From: Rhizobium sp. AAP43 | GTDB lineage: Bacteria > Pseudomonadota > Alphaproteobacteria > Rhizobiales > Rhizobiaceae | Assembly (NCBI RefSeq): GCF_001296045.1 | Contig: NZ_LJHS01000022.1 | Location: 1-64,000 of the forward strand | Direction: 5' to 3' | Length of the DNA stretch: 64,000 bases | In this document: positions 1-8,184 of the stretch, in pieces | Position numbering within the stretch: position 1 is the stretch's first letter | How the letters are laid out: every line of letters begins with the position of its first letter | Program-made: the position numbers and the translations under genes | Notes under the pieces: model-generated | Told to the model about the DNA's origin: nothing | What the model saw: only the letters and a program-made list of their open reading frames with translations | Databases searched by the model: none

Positions 1-510
1 CAGAAGGTCGTCGTGAACCACGACATTCCCTTCCACCACATCCCGGTCACCAAGGCTAACAAGCCGGAAGCCGAAGCCCGGATCATGGATCTCGTCGAGC
101 AGACCGGCACCGAACTCATCGTGCTTGCCCGCTACATGCAGATCCTGTCGGATCAGATGTGCCAGAAGATGTCCGGCAAGATCATCAACATCCACCACTC
201 CTTCCTGCCGTCCTTCAAGGGTGCAAACCCCTACAAGCAGGCCTTCGAGCGTGGCGTGAAGCTGATCGGTGCGACCGCCCACTACGTCACCGCCGATCTT
301 GACGAAGGTCCGATCATCGAGCAGGACGTCGCCCGCATCACTCATGCCCAGTCGGCGGAAGACTACGTCTCGATCGGCCGCGATGTTGAAAGCCAGGTGC
401 TGGCCCGTGCAATCCACGCCCACATCCACCATCGCACCTTCATCAACGGCAACCGCACGGTGGTCTTCCCCGCAAGCCCGGGCTCTTACGCCTCCGAGCG
501 CATGGGGTGA
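1..510 (+). CDS. purU: Formyltetrahydrofolate deformylase, C-terminal part (cut by window start)
   Basis: The frame is open from base 1, so this is the 3' part of a gene that begins outside the window; 169 residues are visible, against roughly 280-295 for the full family. PurU hydrolyses 10-formyl-tetrahydrofolate to tetrahydrofolate and formate. The visible part is the formyltransferase-like catalytic domain: the stretch [14 protein letters not shown] carries the catalytic histidine region shared with PurN and Fmt, and [13 protein letters not shown] carries the conserved aspartate. The N-terminal ACT domain that separates PurU from PurN would lie upstream and is not seen. PurU is preferred over PurN because of the ARYMQILS and [17 protein letters not shown] tail. 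Confidence 0.9.
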   Translation, partial: QKVVVNHDIPFHHIPVTKANKPEAEARIMDLVEQTGTELIVLARYMQILSDQMCQKMSGKIINIHHSFLPSFKGANPYKQAFERGVKLIGATAHYVTADLDEGPIIEQDVARITHAQSAEDYVSIGRDVESQVLARAIHAHIHHRTFINGNRTVVFPASPGSYASERMG

Positions 511-608
511 GCATGCTCCCAGCATAGGGCGATTGCAGCCTTACGTTGGGATAGACGCGCCTCTCGGCTCTGATAAGGTTCATCCATGATTTTCTTGGGG
601 GAACGATC

Positions 609-3536
609 ATGGCCGATTCGGCTCTTCTCCAGCGCACGGAACTGGCACGACCAAATGTGACGATTGAGGATGCCAAGGGTATCCTCAGCGACTATTTCGG
701 CTTGAACGGCAGCCTGCGGGAACTGGGAAGCCAACAGGACCGCAACTTCCTGATCGATGCGGGCAACGAGCGCTTCGTGCTCAAGGTGACGCGAGCCGAA
801 TATCCGCGTCACGAACTGGAAGCGCAGAACCAGGCCATGGATCATCTGTTCTCCATGGACCTCGGACTTCGCGTCCCCGAACCGATCGCCGCGCTGACCG
901 GCGAATATGTTTTGCGCTTCGAAATCGACGGCGAGCACTACTGGCTGCGGGTTCTGACCTTCCTTGATGGCGACCCCCTGACCCGCCAGAAATACCTGTC
1001 ACCCGAAGTCGTCGCTGCTTTTGGCGACGTCGGTGCGAAGATTGCGATTGGCTTGAAGGAATTCCGTCATCACGGTCTTGATCGCACGCTGCAGTGGGAT
1101 CTTCGCCGCGCAGGCCCGGTCGCCCTTCACCTCCTGAAATCGGTGAAGGATCAGAAGCAGCGGGACCGCATCGCAAAGGCGATGATCGTCGCAGTCAAAC
1201 GAATCCAGCCGCTCGCCGCCGCCTTGCGGGTCCAGCCAATCCACCATGACATCACCGATGACAACATCGTTGCAAGACCGGATGCCAAGGGTCGACTGAT
1301 GCCGGATGGCGTGATCGACTTCGGTGACGTGATGAACGGCTGGCTGGTCGCAGATCTGGCCGTGACCTGTGCCTCCCTGCTGCACCACGCCGACGGCGAT
1401 CCCTTTTTCATCCTGCCTGCGATCCGCGCCTTCCATGCACGTTACCCCCTTGAAGAGGCAGAACTGAAGGCCCTTTGGCCGCTGGTCGTCGCCCGCGCCG
1501 GCATCCTCGTGGCGAGCAGCGAACAACAGCTCTCGATCGATCCGGACAATGACTACGTGCTCGGCAATATCGGCCACGAACGCGAAATCTTCGAGCTGGC
1601 GACGTCCGTCCCCTTCTCGTTGATGGAGGCCGCGATCCTCGATGCAGCCGGCCACGCACTGCCAGAACCGGACCTGAGCCAAGCATCGGCCCTGCTGCCG
1701 GAGATCGCGCCGGAACGGCTTCGCTTCACCGATCTCAGCGTGCTCAGCCCCGCACTCGTGGCCGACAACTGGGCCGACCCTGAGATCGACTGGAAGCTTC
1801 TCGCCCGCGCAGCGATCGAGACCGGCGTCGCGTCCACCCGATATGGCGAATGCCGACTGTCTTACACCAAGACCAGATCCGCACAGCCGCCAGCGACCTT
1901 TGCCCTTCATGTCGATGTCTGCCTCCCGGGCGGCACGCAAGCGGCCGCCCCGTTCGACGCGACGGTCCTGCGAGACGGTCACCATCTGATTCTGTCCTCA
2001 CCGGACCTGTCCCTGCATCTCGACGGCATCGAAACGACCCTCGAAAACGGTGCGAAAATTGCAGCCGGCGATCCGATCGGCCATGTCGGCGGTGCACCCG
2101 GGGGCGTGGGCGGCCTGCGCATCCAGCTCTGCCGCGACCCTGACCTTGTCCCACCGCTCTTTGCCAAACCGCGGCAAAGCGAGGTTTGGCGGCGGATATG
2201 CCCCTCCCCGTCCCAGCTCCTTGGCATTGATGTCGATGCGCCCGCATCGGCAAGCGGAACGTTGCTTGCGCGCCGTAAGGCAACATTCGCTGGTGCTCAG
2301 AAGAATTATTATGCAAACCCGCCACAAATCGAGCGCGGCTGGCGCGAGCATCTGTTCGACGTCGAGGGTCGCGCCTATCTCGACATGGTCAATAACGTCA
2401 CCATCCTCGGTCACGGCAATCCGAAGCTTGCAGAAGCCGTTGGCCGCCAATGGGCGCTCTTGAACACCAATTCACGCTTCCACTATGCAGCCGTCGCCGA
2501 ATTTTCCGATCGCCTCGCAGCCCTCGCACCCGAAGGTCTCGACACCGTATTCCTGGTCAATTCCGGTTCTGAAGCCGTCGACCTCGCCATTCGTCTGGCT
2601 TGGGCTCATACCGGCTCGCGTCATATGCTCAGCCTGCTTGAGGCCTATCACGGCTGGACGGTGGCCAGCGACGCCGTCTCCACCTCGATCGCCGACAATC
2701 CTCGCGCACTGGAAACGAGGCCTGACTGGGTCCACCCTGTCCTTTCACCCAACACCTATCGTGGTCGCTTCCGCGGGGACGACACCACAGACGCCTATGT
2801 CGCGGCCGCGGCCGAGAAGCTCGCAACCATCGAGGAGAGCGGCGCCGGGCTCGCGGGCTTCATTGCCGAAAGCGTCTATGGCAATGCCGGCGGCATCCCG
2901 CTGCCGTCAGGCTACCTCTATCAGGTCTACGCCATGGTGCGCGAACGCGGCGGGCTCTGCATCGCGGACGAAGTGCAGGTAGGCTATGGTCGCCTTGGCC
3001 ATCATTTCTGGGGTTTCGAGCAGCAGGGCGTCGTGCCTGACATTATCACGGTCGCCAAGGGCATGGGCAATGGCCAGCCCCTCGGCGCTGTGATCACGCG
3101 ACGCGAGATCGCTGACAATCTGGAGAGGGAAGGATACTTCTTCTCTTCTTCCGGCGGTAGCCCGGTCAGTTGTGTCGTTGGAATGACGGTCCTCGACATC
3201 ATGCAGGAAGAGGGTTTGCAGGACAATGCGCGCGCAGTCGGCGATCATTTGAAAGCCCGGCTCGAAGCACTCGGCGAGCGTTTTCCCCTGGTGGGCGCAG
3301 TTCATGGCATGGGTCTCTATCTCGGCCTCGAATTTGTCCTCGACCGCAACACACTCGAACCCGCAACCCGGGAAACGGCTTCCATCTGTGACCGGCTCCT
3401 GGAGCTTGGCGTGGTCATGCAGCCGACTGGCGATCACCTGAATGTGTTGAAAATCAAGCCGCCGCTCTGCCTGTCGCGTGACAGTGCGGACTTCTTCGTC
3501 GATATGCTCGAAAAAATACTGACTGAAGGATGGTGA
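609..3536 (+). CDS. Trifunctional-looking fusion: APH-family kinase, M23-like domain, class III aminotransferase/phospho-lyase
   Basis: This 975-residue cytosolic protein has three parts. Residues about 25-330 are an aminoglycoside-phosphotransferase/choline-kinase fold with catalytic loop HHDITDDN (Asp214) and metal motif VIDFGD (Asp237). Residues about 400-540 resemble an M23 peptidase/lipoyl-like beta domain (AAPFDATVL, AGDPIGHVGG) but lack the zinc HxH, so it is probably non-catalytic. Residues about 560-975 are a class III PLP enzyme with IADEVQVGYGR (Asp787) and the Schiff-base lysine in VAKGMGNG (Lys817). The nearest known relatives of the C-terminal part are ethanolamine-phosphate and 5-phosphohydroxylysine phospho-lyases, and the kinase part resembles hydroxylysine kinase. 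A kinase fused to a phospho-lyase would phosphorylate a hydroxy-amine and then eliminate phosphate. Nearby amaA/amaB-like genes favour hydroxylysine, but the substrate is inferred. A purine-rich GGGGGAA stretch precedes the ATG. Confidence 0.85.
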   Translation: MADSALLQRTELARPNVTIEDAKGILSDYFGLNGSLRELGSQQDRNFLIDAGNERFVLKVTRAEYPRHELEAQNQAMDHLFSMDLGLRVPEPIAALTGEYVLRFEIDGEHYWLRVLTFLDGDPLTRQKYLSPEVVAAFGDVGAKIAIGLKEFRHHGLDRTLQWDLRRAGPVALHLLKSVKDQKQRDRIAKAMIVAVKRIQPLAAALRVQPIHHDITDDNIVARPDAKGRLMPDGVIDFGDVMNGWLVADLAVTCASLLHHADGDPFFILPAIRAFHARYPLEEAELKALWPLVVARAGILVASSEQQLSIDPDNDYVLGNIGHEREIFELATSVPFSLMEAAILDAAGHALPEPDLSQASALLPEIAPERLRFTDLSVLSPALVADNWADPEIDWKLLARAAIETGVASTRYGECRLSYTKTRSAQPPATFALHVDVCLPGGTQAAAPFDATVLRDGHHLILSSPDLSLHLDGIETTLENGAKIAAGDPIGHVGGAPGGVGGLRIQLCRDPDLVPPLFAKPRQSEVWRRICPSPSQLLGIDVDAPASASGTLLARRKATFAGAQKNYYANPPQIERGWREHLFDVEGRAYLDMVNNVTILGHGNPKLAEAVGRQWALLNTNSRFHYAAVAEFSDRLAALAPEGLDTVFLVNSGSEAVDLAIRLAWAHTGSRHMLSLLEAYHGWTVASDAVSTSIADNPRALETRPDWVHPVLSPNTYRGRFRGDDTTDAYVAAAAEKLATIEESGAGLAGFIAESVYGNAGGIPLPSGYLYQVYAMVRERGGLCIADEVQVGYGRLGHHFWGFEQQGVVPDIITVAKGMGNGQPLGAVITRREIADNLEREGYFFSSSGGSPVSCVVGMTVLDIMQEEGLQDNARAVGDHLKARLEALGERFPLVGAVHGMGLYLGLEFVLDRNTLEPATRETASICDRLLELGVVMQPTGDHLNVLKIKPPLCLSRDSADFFVDMLEKILTEGW

Positions 3537-3557
3537 CCACTTCTCGCAGCTTGGAAA

Positions 3558-3586
3558 GTGGCGTGAGATGTGTCACCCCACGCCAC
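3558..3586 (+). terminator. Hairpin after the fusion gene, possible terminator
   Basis: An 8-bp perfect stem (GTGGCGTG with CACGCCAC) around a 13-base loop lies 21 bases after the stop of the aminotransferase fusion gene. No T-run follows, so intrinsic termination is uncertain. Confidence 0.3.
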
Positions 3587-3709
3587 CGATGACTTAAAGA
3601 ACGTCTTTGCGCGATATGGCAAAGATCAAGTTTGGGTGTATTGAGACTGCGCTTTGCAGAAAGTTGCTCCCCTTCATGCGTCGGGGATCAAAGCCTTAAG
3701 GACATATGC

Positions 3710-4123
3710 ATGCCCATTGCCTCGGGTTCGATCTCCGCCAACGCCCTGATTTTGGCAACCGCGCTCTTCATTTTCAAACAACTGGTCGCGGACTATTTCC
3801 TTCAGACCACTTGGATGGCCCTGGGCAAGGAAAAGCCCAAGGGGTGGCTTCCGCCGCTTGTCGCGCATGTGAGCGTGCATGCGGCTTGCACACTGACGAT
3901 CTGCCTGACACTGAGCCCCGCCCTGTTCTGGCTCGCCCTCGTCGATTTTGTTATCCACGGCACCATCGACCGCAGCAAGTCATTGATGCAATTGAGGCTG
4001 CAGCTGTCGCCTAATCAGGGCAAATACTGGTGGCTGCTGGGATCCGACCAGACACTGCATCACCTCACGCATCTGGCCTTCGCCGTCGCGATTGCCTCAA
4101 GCGTCATGACACCAGCCCTTTGA
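3710..4123 (+). CDS. DUF3307-family small membrane protein
   Basis: A 137-residue protein with three or four hydrophobic segments and the C-terminal signature GSDQTLHHLTH, which is typical of DUF3307 membrane proteins. Histidines near a membrane helix suggest a metal or lipid-related role, but no function is established for the family. The start at 3710 is chosen over a longer upstream frame because AAGGA lies 7 bases before it and because the protein similarity begins there. It converges with the LysR gene, with only 2 bases between the stop codons. Confidence 0.75.
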   Translation: MPIASGSISANALILATALFIFKQLVADYFLQTTWMALGKEKPKGWLPPLVAHVSVHAACTLTICLTLSPALFWLALVDFVIHGTIDRSKSLMQLRLQLSPNQGKYWWLLGSDQTLHHLTHLAFAVAIASSVMTPAL

Positions 4124-4125
4124 AT

Positions 4126-5022
4126 TTAAGAGGTTTTGGTAACTTCGCCGAGGATCCAGTCACGAAAAGCGACCAGCGGCGGATATGACGCCCGCTCCTT
4201 GGGACACGCCAGATAGTAACGCTGCTGGCTCGCCATTGGCTGATCTATTGCCGCCACGAGATTTCCCCGCTCCAGTTCGTCCCTGAACAGAAAAGTCGGC
4301 AACAGCGCGACCCCGAGCCCTCCGATCGCCGCTTGTGATACGGTCGCAAACTGGTCGAACAACATTCCATGGACACTGCCGAATGGCACTTCGGCATGAG
4401 TGAACCAGCGCTCCCACGCATCTGGGCGTGTGGTCAGATGCAGGAGTGGCACCGACAGGAGATCGCCAGGTTCTGCGATTCGGTGGGCTGCCTTGAAGGC
4501 TGGGCTGCAGGCCGGAACCGTCTCCTCCTGCATCAGGAACATTAGCTCCGCACCGGGCCAGACGGCATCGCCGAAATGAATGGCCGCATCAATGGAATCC
4601 AGCCGGAAATCAAATGGCGCGATCCGGGTCACGAGATTGATGGTGATACCGGGATTGAGAGCAAGGAAATGTCCCAGCCGCGGTGCGAGCCAGCGCGCAC
4701 CGAAAGTTGGCAGGATGGCAAGATTGAGTGTGCCACCATGGGGATTGGCACGCAGATTAAGCGATGCGCTCGAAATTCGCCGAAGCGCCTCCCGGATCTC
4801 CCGCGCATAGCCATCACCGGCGACAGTCAGGCGGATGGTCTGCCGCTCCCGAAGGAAGAGTTCGACACCCAGCTGGCTCTCCAGCGCCTTGATCTGACGG
4901 CTGACCGCACTCTGGGTCAAATCAAGTTCGCGCGCGGCCGCCGTAATGCTGCCGGTGCGTGCCGCAGCCTCGAAGGCAGCCAGCAATGAAAGCGAGGGCA
5001 GGAAGCGGCGGGCGGGCAACAT
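4126..5022 (-). CDS. LysR-family regulator (GcvA-like), probable regulator of the amaA/amaB genes
   Basis: A 298-residue LysR regulator with an N-terminal winged helix-turn-helix (GSITAAARELDLTQSAVSRQ, residues about 23-42) and a substrate-binding domain. The start at 5022 is preferred over the ATG at 5028 because GAGGG sits 7 bases upstream of it and because the paralog at 21394 begins with the same MLxxxRRFLPS pattern. It is transcribed away from the pipecolate-oxidase-like gene, the usual arrangement for a LysR protein controlling its divergent neighbour. The two LysR proteins of this window also share LAILPTFGxRWLxPR and FLMQExxVPxCSP in the effector domain, so they are paralogs and may sense related compounds. 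Confidence 0.9.
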   Translation of the reverse strand: MLPARRFLPSLSLLAAFEAAARTGSITAAARELDLTQSAVSRQIKALESQLGVELFLRERQTIRLTVAGDGYAREIREALRRISSASLNLRANPHGGTLNLAILPTFGARWLAPRLGHFLALNPGITINLVTRIAPFDFRLDSIDAAIHFGDAVWPGAELMFLMQEETVPACSPAFKAAHRIAEPGDLLSVPLLHLTTRPDAWERWFTHAEVPFGSVHGMLFDQFATVSQAAIGGLGVALLPTFLFRDELERGNLVAAIDQPMASQQRYYLACPKERASYPPLVAFRDWILGEVTKTS

Positions 5023-5072
5023 GGTCATACCCTCACGGAATGATCTCTTGAGAATTTATCGCTGGAATGGCG

Positions 5073-5087
5073 TAGAATGCTCTTCTA
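5073..5087. promoter_or_regulatory. Candidate LysR binding site
   Basis: TAGAATGCTCTTCTA is a perfect inverted repeat (arms TAGAA/TTCTA, 5-base spacer) in the 173-base divergent region between the LysR gene and the flavoenzyme gene. LysR proteins generally bind such interrupted dyads. The assignment rests on position and symmetry only. Confidence 0.3.
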
Positions 5088-5195
5088 GGAATCGCAAGAC
5101 TGTACCCAAGCGGAATGACATGCGGACATGCCGCAGATCGAACCGCACCGTCGCGGATGTGCTCCGCAATGGCCCTTTAACCTGCGGAACACACC

Positions 5196-6479
5196 ATGCT
5201 CGATGATCCACGCTCTCACGGCCTTTGGGAAAAGACAGCACCCGCGGCTCCGGTAACAGCGGCTCTGCAGGGCGACCATGCGACAGACGTCGTAATTGTC
5301 GGTGGTGGCTATACGGGTCTGTCCGCCGCCCTGCATCTCGCGGAAGCCGGTACACGCGTGATCCTGCTTGAAGCGAAGGAAATCGGCTTTGGCGGAGCGG
5401 GCCGCAATGTCGGGCTGATCAACGCCGGCATGTGGGTCATGCCCGACGACCTGCCCGGCGAACTTGGTCCGGTTTACGGCGAGCGCCTGCTGGATCTGCT
5501 CGGCAACGGGCCGCAAACCGTTAAGGATCTCATCGACCGCCACGGCATTGAATGCGAACTGGAACGGGCCGGCACACTGCATTGCGCCGTCGGCACGTCC
5601 GGCCAGAAGGAAATCGAGGCACGTGCCGAACAGTGGCAGCGTCGCGGAGCACCAGTGGACCTGCTCGATGCAGCGGAGACCGAGGCCAAGATCGGGACGC
5701 GCACCTATGGGGGCAGCCTGCTCGATCGTCGCGCCGGCACGCTCCAACCGCTCGCCTATGTCCGTGGCCTTGCCCATGCGGCGGCGAAAGCCGGCGTCAC
5801 CCTGCACACTTCGAGCCCAGTCGACGCCTATGGGAAGACGGCGGCCGGCTGGCGCGTGACGACGCCAGAGGGCAGCGTCACGGCACAGTGGATCGTCGTT
5901 GCCACGGACGCATACAGCGAAGGCCCGTTCAAGACCGTCCGCGAGGAACAGGTCCACCTTCCCTATTTCAATTTCGCCACGGCACCTTTGAGCGACAACT
6001 TGCAGAAGTCGATCCTTGCCGAACGGCAGGGCTGCTGGGACACGAAGGAAGTGCTGACCTCCTTCCGCATGGACAAGGCCGGACGCATGGTCTTCGGCAG
6101 CGTCGGCGCCCTGCGCGGCACGGGCCTTCCCATTCATCGGGCCTGGGCGCGCCGCGCCCTGAAATCGGTTTTCCCGCAGATCGGCGATATACCATTCGAA
6201 TGCGAATGGTACGGCAAGATCGGCATGACCACCAACAACCTGCCGCGCTTCCATAAGTTCGCGCCCGGCGTCATCGGTTTCTCCGGTTATAACGGGCGTG
6301 GCATTGCCCCCGGCACTGTCTTCGGCAAAACGCTCGCCGCGCATATTCTGGGCCAGATTGCCGAGGACGCGCTGCCGCTACCGTTGACCGCACCGGAAGC
6401 CCCGCCCTTCCGCACGCTCAAGGAAGCATGGTACGAGACGGGCGCCCAGCTGGCACATCTGGCCGGCGCCCGGTTTTAA
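5196..6479 (+). CDS. amaA: FAD-dependent oxidoreductase, L-pipecolate oxidase-like
   Basis: A 427-residue DAO-family flavoenzyme. The Rossmann motif VVIVGGGYTGLSAALHLAEA (residues about 32-51) binds FAD, and GFSGYNGRGIAPGT near residue 365 is the typical second FAD/substrate region. Length and family match AmaA, which oxidises L-pipecolate to piperideine-6-carboxylate (in equilibrium with aminoadipate semialdehyde). The assignment to pipecolate depends mainly on context: a divergent LysR gene upstream and an ALDH7 gene 38 bases downstream reproduce the amaR-amaA-amaB arrangement known from Pseudomonas. Glycine- or gamma-glutamylputrescine-type oxidases of the same fold are alternatives. Probably co-transcribed with the next gene. 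Confidence 0.7.
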   Translation: MLDDPRSHGLWEKTAPAAPVTAALQGDHATDVVIVGGGYTGLSAALHLAEAGTRVILLEAKEIGFGGAGRNVGLINAGMWVMPDDLPGELGPVYGERLLDLLGNGPQTVKDLIDRHGIECELERAGTLHCAVGTSGQKEIEARAEQWQRRGAPVDLLDAAETEAKIGTRTYGGSLLDRRAGTLQPLAYVRGLAHAAAKAGVTLHTSSPVDAYGKTAAGWRVTTPEGSVTAQWIVVATDAYSEGPFKTVREEQVHLPYFNFATAPLSDNLQKSILAERQGCWDTKEVLTSFRMDKAGRMVFGSVGALRGTGLPIHRAWARRALKSVFPQIGDIPFECEWYGKIGMTTNNLPRFHKFAPGVIGFSGYNGRGIAPGTVFGKTLAAHILGQIAEDALPLPLTAPEAPPFRTLKEAWYETGAQLAHLAGARF

Positions 6480-6517
6480 ACAGACCAAAACCAGGAACAC
6501 CTGACGGAAGGACCATC

Positions 6518-8059
6518 ATGACCCTCGCCAATCTCAATTTTTCGGCGGAAACAGCAAAACTGATGGCAAGCTTCGGCGTCGATGCAACGACGCTTGTAGG
6601 CGGCACGCTGTCGGTCCGTTCGCCCATCAATGGCGAAACCATCGCAGCTGTCACGGAGATATCCGCCGGGGACACTACAAAGGCAATTGAGGCAGCGCAT
6701 CAGGCATTCCTCGAATGGCGCCTCGTACCTGCCCCGCAGCGCGGCGAACTGATCCGCCTTCTCGGCGAGGAACTGCGCGCCGCAAAAACCGAACTCGGCC
6801 GTCTCGTGTCGATCGAAGTCGGCAAGATCACCTCCGAGGGGCTCGGGGAAGTTCAGGAAATGATCGACATCTGCGACTTCGCTGTCGGCCTGTCGCGCCA
6901 GCTTTACGGTCTCACCATCGCCACCGAACGCGCCGAACACCGGATGATGGAGACCTGGCACCCGCTTGGCGTTACCGGCATCATCTCGGCCTTCAACTTC
7001 CCCGTCGCCGTTTGGTCGTGGAATGCAGCACTTGCCATGGTCTGCGGCAATCCAACTGTCTGGAAGCCTTCGGAAAAGACCCCGCTGACCGCGATCGCCA
7101 CCCAGGCCATCTTCGAGAAGGCGCTGAAGCGCTACAACGCGGCGGGCGGCAAAGCCCCGGCAAACCTCTCTACGCTCTTGATTGGCGGCCGCGACATTGG
7201 CGAGATCATGGTTGATCACCCGAAGGTGCCGCTGGTTTCGGCAACCGGCTCGACGGCCATGGGTCGCGCTGTCGGTCCGCGTGTCGCTGCCCGCTTCGGC
7301 CGTTCGATTCTCGAACTCGGCGGCAACAACGCCGCCATCGTCTGCCCGTCGGCCGACCTTGACCTCACCCTTCGCGGTGTTGCCTTCTCCGCCATGGGCA
7401 CGGCCGGCCAGCGCTGCACGACCTTGCGCCGCCTCTTCGTGCACGAAAGCGTCTACGATACGCTGGTGCCGCGCCTGATCAAGGCTTACGCCTCGGTCAC
7501 CATCGGCAATCCGCTGCAAAACGGCACTCTCATTGGTCCCCTGATCGACAAAGGCTCTTATGAGCGCATGCAATCGGCCCTGACTGCGGCCAAGTCTATG
7601 GGCGGCACCGTCCATGGCGGCGACCGCGTCCATGCCAGCGATGCAGCTGAGGCATTTTACGTGCGTCCAGCACTCGTGGAGATGCCCGCGCAGTCCGGCC
7701 CGGTCGTTGACGAGACCTTCGCGCCGATCCTCTACGTCATCAAATACAGCGACTTCGATGCCGCACTTGCCATGAATAACGACGTCCCGCAGGGGCTGTC
7801 CTCGTCGATTTTCACCAATGACATCCGCGAGGCCGAAGCCTTCGTATCCGATCGCGGTTCCGACTGCGGCATCGCCAATGTCAATATCGGCCCCTCGGGT
7901 GCTGAAATCGGTGGGGCCTTCGGCGGCGAAAAGGAAACTGGTGGTGGCCGTGAATCGGGTTCCGACAGCTGGAAGGCCTATATGCGCCGCCAGACCAATA
8001 CAGTGAACTACGGCCGCACCCTGCCACTGGCGCAGGGCGTGAAGTTCGACATCGAATAA
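6518..8059 (+). CDS. amaB: ALDH7-family dehydrogenase, L-2-aminoadipate-6-semialdehyde dehydrogenase
   Basis: A 513-residue aldehyde dehydrogenase of the antiquitin (ALDH7) type. Catalytic Cys300 lies in TAGQRCTTLRRL, the signature of this subfamily, and the general-base Glu266 lies in ILELGGNNAAIV. It should oxidise aminoadipate semialdehyde to 2-aminoadipate with NAD(P). The start at 6518 has GGAAGGA 5 bases upstream; a longer frame from 6428 overlaps the previous gene and lacks homology. Together with the oxidase upstream it forms a two-gene operon that ends in a strong terminator. The fusion protein at 609-3536 could deliver the same semialdehyde from hydroxylysine. Confidence 0.88.
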   Translation: MTLANLNFSAETAKLMASFGVDATTLVGGTLSVRSPINGETIAAVTEISAGDTTKAIEAAHQAFLEWRLVPAPQRGELIRLLGEELRAAKTELGRLVSIEVGKITSEGLGEVQEMIDICDFAVGLSRQLYGLTIATERAEHRMMETWHPLGVTGIISAFNFPVAVWSWNAALAMVCGNPTVWKPSEKTPLTAIATQAIFEKALKRYNAAGGKAPANLSTLLIGGRDIGEIMVDHPKVPLVSATGSTAMGRAVGPRVAARFGRSILELGGNNAAIVCPSADLDLTLRGVAFSAMGTAGQRCTTLRRLFVHESVYDTLVPRLIKAYASVTIGNPLQNGTLIGPLIDKGSYERMQSALTAAKSMGGTVHGGDRVHASDAAEAFYVRPALVEMPAQSGPVVDETFAPILYVIKYSDFDAALAMNNDVPQGLSSSIFTNDIREAEAFVSDRGSDCGIANVNIGPSGAEIGGAFGGEKETGGGRESGSDSWKAYMRRQTNTVNYGRTLPLAQGVKFDIE

Positions 8060-8067
8060 ACTGCCAA

Positions 8068-8096
8068 GGGCCGGTGTTTTCCACCGGCCCTTTTTT
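8068..8096 (+). terminator. Intrinsic terminator after amaB
   Basis: A 9-bp perfect stem (GGGCCGGTG with CACCGGCCC), 5-base loop, followed directly by six T. It begins 9 bases after the amaB stop codon. Confidence 0.9.
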
Positions 8097-8184
8097 CTTC
8101 GACAAAGGTCGGGCACGGATCGACTGTTCATCGACGCCCGTTTCCGCGACACTGGCCTGACCAGTCCAATTTGCGGAAAGCGAC

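Noticed and set aside
5085..6344. Long minus-strand frame (419 codons) opposite the amaA-like gene
   Set aside because: It lies fully antisense to a well-supported flavoenzyme and has no recognisable domain; typical high-GC mirror frame.
6476..8152. 558-codon minus-strand frame opposite amaB
   Set aside because: Antisense to a clear ALDH7 gene, Arg/His/Gly-rich without motifs; mirror frame.
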